Part shown: one piece after another, positions 45,261 to 55,439 of the stretch
Position numbering within the stretch: the first letter of the stretch is position 1
How the letters are laid out: every line of letters starts with the position of its first letter
Source of the DNA: Symsagittifera roscoffensis
Lineage: Eukaryota; Xenacoelomorpha; Acoela; Convolutidae
Direction: 5' to 3'
Length of the DNA: 64,000 nt
Assembly: GCF_963678635.1 (NCBI RefSeq)
Contig: NC_087071.1
Span: 46,732,889 to 46,796,888 of the forward strand
The notes under the pieces: generated by a model
The model's input: the letters and a program-made list of their open reading frames with translations, nothing else
Told to the model about the DNA's origin: nothing
The model's database searches: none
Translations under genes and position numbers: made by a program

Positions 45261-45740
45261 TCAATCCGGAAGGGTCTCGGGATTAGAGAAGAAGACTGAT
45301 CCGGCAAGCAGTGCAAGGAGCGACAAGAAGGGGCTCAAGGACAACAAAAATCGACTGTTGGGCATCGTTAACAAGTTTTGTATCTCTTTTGGTTTTGTTG
45401 TCTCTATTGTGTCACAATTTGTCTTTGGTGTCTCTATTGTGAACTGTAAATTTGGATGTAGCAAGTTTGCTGCTCGTAGCACCTTTTCAGGATCACCCTT
45501 CACTGTTCGCACTATATTGTCAACATAACGGAGAAATAACTTAACTTGCTGTTCTGACTTATTTTTATCCCTTATCGCGATGCATTTTCTACAGTACCAG
45601 ACGGTTTCACCTATAATTCGATACTCATCATCTGATATATCACCGCATTTTACGTGATACCAGTTCAAACAGCATCCACATTCCACATCTTTTGACCTGT
45701 ACGTGAACTTCTTATTGCACTCGGGACTTATTCCATTAAA
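45261..45740 (-). pseudogene. LINE ORF1 N-terminal fragment with PHD-like finger
   Basis: The minus strand encodes ECNKKFTY, then VECGCCLNWYHVKC and a final WYCRKC, a C4HC3 PHD-like layout, followed by a short helical region (KLFLRYVDNIVRTV) before the frame degenerates after about 100 residues. It matches the ORF1 start of LINES A-C in kind. A host PHD gene exon is the alternative; the LINE context favours ORF1. Confidence 0.6.
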
Positions 45741-45839
45741 ATCTTTTTCGGGTTAAAACCTCGATAGGGCAGTTTCGTACTGCTGATTTTAGGAGTATCA
45801 TTTTAGGAGTTAGGAGTTTCATTGTGTGTTTGAATGATC

Positions 45840-46200
45840 TATTATCTCTCAATTCAATTATGCAGTGGTCGCTTCCTCCCCACCCTGACGTATGTGAATG
45901 CAAACAGGCGAGTCCTCTTTCTGAGATTAGTTCATTATAGTTTGGTTCAAAATGTCGCCATAGTTGATGTAGTATTCTTTTTTTTTTCAGTCCGATTCTG
46001 TCACTGAGTTTCACACTCTTCGGAAGTCTGTTTACTAGTGCGCTTGCTCGGATAAAGAAGTTCTGCTCGCATTTCGACAGTAGTATTCCAGTAATATTAT
46101 GATTTGCTCTGAAAATTTGTTCAGAGCCTGTACTGCTGAGTTTTCTTGGAATATCGATATGTTTCCTTTGTGGTTCTTGAAATCCTTGACTTTCTTTTAA
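45840..46200 (-). pseudogene. LINE polymerase C-terminal fragment next to calaxin
   Basis: The minus strand reads KHIDIPRKL, then NHNITGILLSKCEQNFFIRA and ALVNRLPKSVKLSDR, the typical pol C-terminus pattern of CR1/Jockey-type LINEs (NFFxRAxxLxNxLPxxV), and ends near SDHCIIELRDN. No RT precedes it, because the calaxin gene starts at the same point. Confidence 0.65.
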
Positions 46201-46221
46201 ACTTTGATCTCTGTGATCGCA

Positions 46222-48775
46222 ATGGACAATTTCAGTACATGCGAGATTTTTTGTATTTTAGATGATATGCCAGAAAATATTCAAAACAAATTGAACATAT
46301 CCCAAATAGCTGACAAGTTGCTGAAAGATGCTTCTGTTCGATGTGAGTCGAATCGTACATTTGTTACAGTACGTTTAATCGTGTTTGACACAGTTATCCA
46401 AATTTTATTCGAAATTTGTTATAGTCTCGAAATGTGAAGTCGAGAATCTTCTGAAGTTGTTTTCGAAGTGTTCTCGTGATGCAGAGAAAATGGATAGAAT
46501 GCGGTTTAGGGATGTTCTTCACAACATGTTTGAGATGACCGATGACATGCTAATGGATCGAAGTAAGCACTTTTTCTTACATCCTCATATTTCCTACCAA
46601 TTTTTGAAGTTTTTGTAATTTGTTGGCAATATTCTTTTCGGTGAACACATCCCTTGGAGGTTAATTGTCCAAGTTTGCTCATTCTTACGTCGGAATGAAT
46701 TTTGAACTCATGTCGACACGTAAATAGGATAAAAAATGCGAATAATCCTGGAATGTTCATTTCCTGACTGATATTTTTATTAAGTTCACGGATATTGCCA
46801 AGTGTTACTTTTTTTTACAATAATACAGAATCAACCAAGCGACAATTGTTACCACTTGTGCCAAATGTAAATGCAGTTGAGGAAATGTGTGCTACATGCC
46901 TATATCGTGTTTTGAATGTTCGCCTGTTACATTATTTCCTCTCCGGCTGAACTTGCTTCAGTTTTCGGCGGAGCTTTGAATGCTTGATGTGTTTCAGCGT
47001 TTAAGGCATTTGATCGAGACAATGACTCACTGATCAGCAAAGAAGAGTGGGTGAAAGGGATGTCCATCTACCTCAAGGGATCTCTGGAGGAGCAAGCTAA
47101 GTGTAAATTAGCATCTTCCTAATCAAGCCCCCGCTATCATACCTCGTTAAAACTTATTCCCATTCTTCGGCTAAGCTTATACCAATTTTTCGGCTATCTG
47201 TTAAAGGCCAAATGCTATTGAACGATTTTAAATTTTTTTTGATCATACGGAGAAACAAATAATCCACGAAGAACAGTGGACTTAAAGTATATTTTCTCGC
47301 TTGTACTTAGTTATGCTTTGAAAGGGCAAAACTAGTTGGATGAAACCAGTTTATGTTTTTCGTTTTTACTGAATCTAAAACTGTTCATTCTGACATCATT
47401 ATTTCAGGTTAAATTGTCAAAAGCACCATTTTTGTTGATTAAGTTGCTGAAGATCACAGATGTTGCACTAATTTGGCCTTAATTGTAACTAAATGCATAT
47501 GTGTTGACATAGTTCTGTTGTTTGTTTATTTTTGTTTGTGTGTTGTATTTGTAGTCTGTTTCGACGTGTACTCCATGTCAGCTGTGAATGCTACCGAGAG
47601 TGTAATCAGCAGAGAGGACATCCACTCTATGCTGAAGCACTGTCTGGTCAAACAACCCACCGAGGAGGATCCGGACGAGGGCGTAAAGGATTTGGTGGAC
47701 CTCATGCTCAAAAAGATGGTAAGTGTTGTCCTGTTGAAATCTCTGACTCTTTCTGTTCAAAACGACCACTTCACTTGTTGAATTTAAAGTATATATTAAG
47801 CTGACAACTGGTTTGATGGTTGCTTATTAGTTAGTGATTTTTATCAACATATAAATATCAATCAATTTCAATACCATTTGTGAAATTATGGCGTGTCAGT
47901 TTATGGTTTAGCTATGGAATGTTATGTTTCCCACTCATGCTTTGAACCTTTTTTTATTGCCCCACCCCCTGGGCGGACTGGCCGGGCCTACTTTCCCTGA
48001 ATAAACTGGATTTTGCTTCTTTTTAAAAATCCCATCGAAGTTGGTGGCACATGTTGTCCTTGTTAAATTTTCATCTGGCTTGATTTTAATTGTTAATTGT
48101 CTAATTGATGTTATGGGTGATTTGTATTTCAAATTTAAAACGGCTTTCTTGTGAGCCTTTTAGTTTGAGTATATCTCTCAGTATAACTGTGATTAGGACT
48201 TTGACAAGGACGGTAGGCTGTCTTACGAGGAGTACAGGAGATCAGTGGTGGAAGACCCTCTGCTATTGGAGGCATTCGGTCCTTGCCTCCCCTGCCCAAA
48301 GGTAAGCAGACGTCAGTTTCTTCACCACCAGAAATGTTATCTTAAAATAGGAAAAGTAGACTAGTTTAAGTGTGAAAGTTTCTGTCATTTTTGGAGGCTG
48401 AATAAAATCGGCGATATATTACAAGTTGTATTTATAATGTATTTCTGAGCCAACTGATGGCAAAAGGAGCGTAAAATTTGAAAGTTTGAATAATAATTAA
48501 TCTGGCAGAATAATTGATATACGAAAACTATCTAAGTAGCATGTACTGTTGACTGAAAATCAAATGAACATATTAGGCAGTATACTTCTCAACTTTATTA
48601 CATGCATATTTCTCAAAATTGTCACCTATTGTAATTTTGCTGCAATAAATTGCGTGTTTAGACGCGTCTGGTGTTCCTGCGCTCAATTGAAGACCCGAAG
48701 ATGAAGAAGAACAACGGCAACAGTGGCGAAGTGGTGGCAGCAGCAGCCGAATCCAAACTGAGACCAGTGCCATGA
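46222..48775 (+). CDS. CLXN (EFCAB1): Calaxin (EF-hand calcium sensor of outer-arm dynein), six exons
   Basis: Exons: 46222-46342, 46425-46562, 46998-47102, 47555-47718, 48197-48301 and 48662-48775, all with GT-AG introns (82, 435, 452, 478 and 360 bp), giving 248 codons. ATG 46222 has a good context; ATG 46267 (MPENIQNKL) is an alternative giving 233 residues, closer to the ~211 of vertebrates. Matches to calaxin: EMTDDMLMDR, KGSLEEQAK, KQPTEEDPDEGVKDLVDL and LLLEAFGPCLP. EF-hand loops DRDNDSLISKEE (exon 3) and DFDKDGRLSYEE (exon 5) are canonical. The middle one in exon 4 (YSMSAVNATESVISRED) is 4 residues longer and lacks the acidic ligands. Calaxin binds outer-arm dynein heavy chain and couples calcium to ciliary and sperm waveform. 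The Ala-rich C-terminus after GPCLPCPK differs from vertebrates. Confidence 0.9.
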
Positions 48776-49277
48776 AAGTCTCAACTGCGGACTTGGGCTC
48801 CTAATCGTTAAGCACAGAATAACTGCATTATTCACAAATCATGTTGTTGTTTACAGAGTTGCTTTCATCGCGTTCATCACAATCGCTTCTGTTAACCTCA
48901 AAAAGAATCGGATTTTTGGGGGGGGGGGTTTGGTACCTGGAAAGCGGAAAAAATAAGGTTCGAACATGCTGAGAATTTGTGAATCGTATTTAGTTTCGAG
49001 TAATTTATGGTTTGAGTATGAATATCTGATAAAGCACAAGTATTTGTCGGTGTTTTTCATTCCTTTCAAAGTGTCATGCTAAGTAGTGTTAGTCACCAAT
49101 GGCAGGCCGTCTACTTTTTTTCTGAATTGACTATTTTGAAGGCCATTTCATTCATCGAGGGTTTTTTCGTGTCGCTCATTATCTTTTCGAGGATAGTGTT
49201 GTGATGGATTGTGTTCGCATGCTTGCTGTGGTATTTGGGAAATAATGTGGCCTATTAGTTAGAGAAGAAGATAATCG
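48776..49277 (+). other. Probable calaxin 3' UTR
   Basis: AT-rich with an 11-G run near 48918, and an AATAAA at 49278-49283 as the first usable polyadenylation hexamer after the TGA. Confidence 0.35.
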
Positions 49278-49283
49278 AATAAA

Positions 49284-51880
49284 AACACTGCTAACAAAAA
49301 TATTTGTGTTCATAAAGTCTCGTATTCGGGGAGCAGAGACATTTAATTATCCGTTAGCATAAACCGTGTCCGACAATCAGACCAATAGCTTGTCCTGACT
49401 TTGCCCCTGGCTAATGTTCTTAGTTAAAGCGAACGCTGGTTTAACCGTTAATTGCTGCCGCCATTTGAATGGAACAGTCTCGCTCACTTCTGCTATGAGG
49501 TTTGTTTGAGGGGTTCAATACCGCACTAAGCTTTAGATTCTTTTAGTTTTGGTACCCGTTTTTGCTGCAAAGTGTTGACAATTCATATGCACCTGTAGTT
49601 GTTTTACCGGGTAGTGTTAGTGCACAGGTTTTTGACTTTTCGAAGAAGAATCATCGACAAAAACGGGAGCTTCAATTTTTTGACAACACAATAGCCATTT
49701 AAAATGGCGATATCCTTATGTTGGTCGTTCGGAAGAACGGAATATTTAAATGTAATGATAGAAGGTATTTAAAAAAGTGAACAGTTCAGAAACATAAAGA
49801 ACTCCGCTTTATTGTAATATATGGTAATTTTTTTCTTTTTAATTTTACCGGAGAACTGCTTTTAAAGTGCGAATATGTTCTATTTCATTCTTAATGTCCT
49901 CATTTTTTTTTGCGTTGCGTTCGTTTTGCTGCCAGAGGTAAATGGTGGATCTTTTTTTTGGTTGCATATCCGATCAAAAAGACGGTTTTTTGTTTGCAGC
50001 GGATTCCCCTTGTTGTTGTCATTGCGATTGTCGGCGTTTACTCTTTTATTTTCGTTTAACAGCATCAATCATGTGCAATGCTTCAACTGCGTCAATCCGA
50101 TTTATCTAAGTTTCGACTCGTCGTTTTTGTTATGAACGAGCACTGATACAATGCAATTATGAGTAGTAGTTATCAAGTCCACATCGTTATATGCTTTCTT
50201 AATCACTGCCTCTTGTTCAGTAAGCCGTTCCGTTATGTTTATGCCATGCCTGCTTAGGTTGTTTTTCTGATTTTTCAGATCTCCTGGTCTTGTAAATTTC
50301 TTGCTTTTCGTCAAAGTAATTGATTGTTGGCATATATTTTTTCCGTTATTCCCCATGTACATGTCCCCCAAGAGAAATGCGGCAGATATGCCTTGAAAAT
50401 TTTTTTGATATCCGTTACATCATGTACTTCCCTTTAATCGAAAGTTGGATTCCGTAAACGAAAGTAGTGATTTGTAGTTAATCTTTCATTTCATGTTGCG
50501 CAGAGCTTTTTGTATAAATAATTTTTTTTCAATTTAAGATCTTTTATTTTTCAATCCTGTTTTGCTACTTTTTCCCGTAAAATTAACAGTTCTGATTCCA
50601 CATAACTCACATTTTTGTTTCCCATTTTTTACTTATGGTTCCCTTCTAAGTCCCAGACTACTCATGAAGTCGGGTTCCTCTGTCGAATTTCATAATGTTT
50701 TTAAAACTCAGTGTGATATAAAAAACGACGAAAGAATCAATCTTTGCTTAACATCTGAATTTGTAAATCAGCGTGGGAAACTTTATGGAATAATGGCTTC
50801 TTAACTTATCAGGACGTTGGAATTTGCCGAAAAGGGTTAAGTTTTTAGTTTTGGCCGTTCAATTGAAATTTTTATGTCAACATTTGAAACGCGCGAGAGC
50901 AATCGTGTTCAGAACATATGCAAGATCAACCAACCGGTTTATATGTCTTGTAATCTGCTTGATAAAAGTCTCGACGAGCAGAATTAATGGGTTTCGCAAA
51001 TGGGGCCTCTACTGAAACGCTACAAGCCACATTTTTTGTCAGATTGGATCATCAGGTTTGACGAGGCGAAGGAAATAAAAATTTCATAACTAGTGCTTTG
51101 TTCAGTTAGTGCTTTGTTCAGTTCTGATAGAATAGTTTTTTTTTTGTAAACTGTGTTGTGAATAATCTGAAAGATAATTAGCCTTTTACAAAATCGAATG
51201 CATGAAAGTTATTTCAAACAAGAACATTAAAAAAGAGCAGATTTCATTATAGCGTTGAACCTTGGGTACCTTTTTGCTAAAAAAAAACATGAAAACTTTG
51301 ATTGGTGTGAAAATATCTTTTTGAATTTACCCAGCGGCTAAATCTGTTCTGATTGCGTGTAAACCCGAATTCAAATTCACGCTTGCTGAAAACAGAACCT
51401 TTTAGACGCACCGTGAAAAGACCGGTGTGAATTAGAATTGGTTCACAGACACAAGGCTGACACTAACAACAAAATGATTACAATTTTTTTTACAGTTCTC
51501 TCCGATGGCAAACAACTGTTGTGCTGTTTCGTGACAATTTGTTCCATGGTCGAGGGTTCATGAAGTTTTTTTTTCGGCTTATATCGGGTGCCATTAGTGT
51601 CACTTTCCATGTTGATGGATGTCCGGTTTGAAAGTTTAGCAGGCTGTCTATTTAGATAAAAATGGAAATTAAAATTGTTCATAAAAATAGGAAATTTTTG
51701 AACTCATCTACGTATTATGACAAAATTTATGTTTTTCTGGAAAATAGAATATTTCTTTTCATGACAATTTTTTAAAAAATCTTAAATGTTTAATTACGAC
51801 CTCGCAAAAACACTCATGAAATGAGTTTTAAGTGAATTCCATTTATGTAGAATTAATAATCCTATATTTACCTACAAAGC
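49284..51880. other. AT-rich stretch, no gene recognised
   Basis: Only short frames without motifs are present on either strand. T-runs and A-runs are common. Confidence 0.45.
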
Positions 51881-54340
51881 TTGCTGTCTCATTCCGCTTG
51901 ACAACAGCCGAACGCCCTTCACCCTGATGAGGTCCCCTCGGTATGGGCACGGTAGTAGAACTAAATGGCCTCTCCGACCGTGTTTATTTTGCGCTACATA
52001 TAGCTATCTGGCGCGGTCTTGGTTGACACGGTAGTCGTAGGAATGAACTTCAAATAGCTGGGCGAGACCATGCAAATCCGTATCAACGATTTCCCTTTTT
52101 AAGAGGGTTTGATGGGATTAAAAAAGGGTAACTAAAAATTAAACTTGACTGGTAACAGGACAACTGGTTCGGTTCATGCTTGAGTAACTCGGCTTTTGGG
52201 TAAATTTATGGGGTTTACGCGTTAATAAATAGCAATCGAGGAATAACGTTGAACTATGACGGCACTGTCGAGGGTGACTGACTCATAGGACGTCAAATTA
52301 ATGACTGGTCTATGCTTCGTAAGTAACGGGGTGCTACCCATCGTAAGTCATATACTGTTTCCTGTTGTTAAAAGTTTGCAATTCAGTTTCGTGCGGATCT
52401 TGAAGTATGGATATAGCGTTTTCATCCTGCAAAGTTACCTTCCCGAAGCGGTAGAGGATTTGGCTACTGAGGGATAAGATAAAGCCCTACGACGGAATGC
52501 CTTACATCGTTTTGGGGATGAATCATGGAGCATGGCTTTAAGCCCTTCAGATCTGGCCTCATGAAAAACTACAATTTTGGTATAAGCGGAAAATTTCATC
52601 AAACATTTTAAAGTTTGCGCACAATATTACGAATTGAAACGCAAGTACGTGTAGTTAAGATGATTATTCGATAAGATAAGGTAAACAATGAGTCAGGCTT
52701 AGACAAGATCAAGTTTGGAAGAATTGGTCCTCTTATGCCAAAATTGTTGGACCCCCATCCGGAAAAAAACAGGACAACCCAGACGCCATGGGGGCAAGTG
52801 ATAACGGTTCCCGGAAGTGCACGTCGTCCCAACAGATCTTGATAACTAACGGCATTATTGGGCTCTACTTTAAGCATGCGGCAGACCTAAGCAATGGATG
52901 CTTAAGGATGGAACCGCAAACTTTTTGGACCCCCACCCCCACTTCGGATGTAGGCCCTAAGTAAATGAACCCACCCCTAAGTTCCGGTTTTTTTTTATCG
53001 AAACCAGGTAATGTTAGAACGCCTATCCTTTAGAAATAACTAGTGGAAATAGAATTCGATCATTGAGTGGGAACAAGGGTGGATTAATGATCTGTATTGA
53101 GGCCTAAAATGATATCGTGTTTTTCGTCTATACTGTGGAAAAAGTGGAATTAATTAAAATGGACTTGGTAAAAATTGAGTTGAACTTAGCTTGGCGAATG
53201 CGCTTGTGATAGAAGTACGACCTGAACGTAGAAAAGCACTCGCAGATCGGCTAGTTTATATATAAGCAGGGAACGGGAAGTAAGGAACCTAACTAGACGA
53301 AGGAAGAGGATATTTAATGTGCTTCCGGGAGGTAGTTTTTTGACCCGAGGGAACATCCGGTGAGGCAATGGCATGAACTTCTGAGCTAAAACGTTGTAAT
53401 TGGAATTAGATGTAATTTGGATTTTGAGTGCATAAAATACGACTATAGCCCATGAATATATACTTGCCGGCCCCAGGAAACGGAAACATTCACGTGCTAA
53501 TCAAAATAAACTTTGGGAGGCTCACTGAGTAAACATAGCTCGGTTTAGAGTTTGACTTGAACCCGGGGGCTAGAGTTCACGGAGGCCAGGTATTAGTTGA
53601 ATAGGATCGTATGAAATTTGTTTGCTTGGGTCAAACTGTAACACCTAACGCATACCTGTATCTACTAAGTGTGATGCACTTAATAAAAGAAACCAAATTT
53701 GGCACATGTCAGTGTTGACAAAGGAGGGATGAAGTTTTAGAACATGTGCAGAGAAGTAAATTAAGAGGATGCCAGGGCTGATGGTGAATGGCTTGATTTT
53801 AACCAAAACTAAGTGTAATTAAAGATAACGAACCGAACGGGGGGCTAAGGAACCGGAGAGCCAACAAGATGCAGAACATAATAGAACTTGAAAAGCAACT
53901 AGGCCTGTAATTTTAAGTCGTTTTGATCTCCGATAATAGTGACTGTTGGAGTGAGCCAGTGCGTGAGGGAAACTGAAATTAGTAATGCTTTAGTAAGAAC
54001 GTATTAATTTGATAAGAGGCTACCGTATATTTGAATTGCGAGAGGCAATGAAATAGGCTACTCGCAGACCCACAAATCTCGTTAAGTGAATGATTATATT
54101 CCGGTCATCCTATAGATCTTGTCTGTTTGCATATCGGTTATCTTGAGTTTAATTATCAGCAAACATCGTGCGAGTCGGGTCTGAAGTCGGATAAAAACAG
54201 GAAGGGCAAGAGAAAGGGGCGCATTAGAGTTCGATGCAGGAAACCGAGCTACTAAAATTCTTTTCGTCGGATATTGGAAATCGGTCTTTCCCTTGCTGGG
54301 TCTCAACACAAGCCAGAGAAGTATGTTGGGAAGTTATCCC
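51881..54340. other. Relatively GC-rich tract without long ORFs
   Basis: Base composition is visibly richer in G and C than the flanks (for example 52740-52990), yet no frame exceeds about 90 codons. TTTGGACCCCCA-like strings recur at 52748 and 52924. No rRNA or tRNA was recognised. An old insertion of different origin is possible. Confidence 0.35.
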
Positions 54341-54644
54341 TTAGTCCAGTTGGCAAAATTTACTTTTTATAGAATAAGACAAAACTGTTGGCTGTTATCG
54401 ATTCTTTGAGTTTCTATTGTGGTTTTGTCCATAAATTGAGTTTCTGTTAAGTTTAATTATTCTCATTGTATTTTCTCCAACTTGCTAATCCACCTTTCAA
54501 TGCGCGACAGATGGTTTTTTGTTACACTTTCGATTAGCAAGCTTAATCAAATCGGAACTTAACCTTTTTTCGGCTAAACAGATCGTTTAACAGAATCACT
54601 TAGTATCTTGGTTCATATTGAATTCAATTTTTTATGCGTCTCCA

Positions 54645-54713
54645 GTACATTTAGTCTGGAAGTAGAGGATCAGCCTGGGACAGCAAAGGTCGTAGGTTCG
54701 AATCTGATCAGGA
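54645..54713 (+). repeat. tRNA-like fragment (pseudogene or SINE head)
   Basis: AAAGGTCGTAGGTTCGAATC at 54685-54704 is identical in style to the variable-loop/T-arm of many tRNAs, and GGTTCGAATCT is a near-perfect B box. TAGTCTGGAAG at 54652 approximates an A box with one mismatch. T-stem pairing is poor and no acceptor stem closes, so it is not a functional tRNA. Confidence 0.5.
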
Positions 54714-55080
54714 CTTGTTGAAATATTTCGTTTCAAAGAAGTTGTTGGCTTATTATATGTCTGCGTATGTTTTGTGGGCTAAGTTGCATCTTATAATGTT
54801 TTTGCTGTATGCAGTTTTCATTGTAATTACTCCTGAAATTTGTAATTCTACTAGCCTTGACTTCGTAAATTTTCTTATTTTTTTTGCTTGGAAAATTTTT
54901 CGGCCTTAAAGATTTCAGCTTGTGTTTTTTCGGCTTACTAACTAGAATTTGGGTTCGTTGAAAGAACGATTTTTTGCTTACACCTGGGTCGCACAAGTTA
55001 TGCTTAATTCTGGAGCGCACAAATGTTGAACATCTCTGAATAGAAATTTTAGTGATTTATTGTTGGTTGTTAAGTTTTTC

Positions 55081-55085
55081 ATGGC
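55081..55085. repeat. 5-bp target-site duplication of Gypsy element, left
   Basis: ATGGC precedes the left LTR and recurs immediately after the right LTR at 61659-61663. Confidence 0.9.
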
Positions 55086-55343
55086 TGTGATAACTAATAG
55101 TTTAATGCAAGTTATTATAAAACCGAATGAGTAAAACGTTTAATTTAAACGGATAACTTCTCTTGGTTTTAGATTAGAGATCATGACTATCTTTTCATGT
55201 GTCTCCTAGAACAGCAACGTCCGAAATGACTATTGCGTTTGGCCTGCATGAATGGCCTTGAAAAATAATCACAATACATAACAGAATAATTAATAGCACT
55301 ATTCTCCAAGGTTACTGTGGTAGCAGTACTACACGGTACCACA
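55086..55343 (-). repeat. Gypsy 3' LTR (left)
   Basis: Starts TGTGATAACTAATAG and ends CACGGTACCACA on the plus strand. It differs from the other LTR at six positions. Confidence 0.95.
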
Positions 55344-55353
55344 TTCCCCTGGC
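55344..55353 (-). promoter_or_regulatory. Polypurine tract of the Gypsy element
   Basis: The minus strand reads GCCAGGGGAA directly before the 3' LTR, the expected place for the plus-strand primer. Confidence 0.7.
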
Positions 55354-55439
55354 GACAACAAAATTTTATATCGTACTTTATGAAATTTTATAAATAATAC
55401 GAGTTGATTCAAAGTTTACTGAAAAAGTTCTCTTTTTCT

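Noticed and set aside
45261-45740. Host PHD-finger gene exon
   Set aside because: Possible, but the same finger layout starts ORF1 in three LINEs nearby and no splice sites frame this piece.
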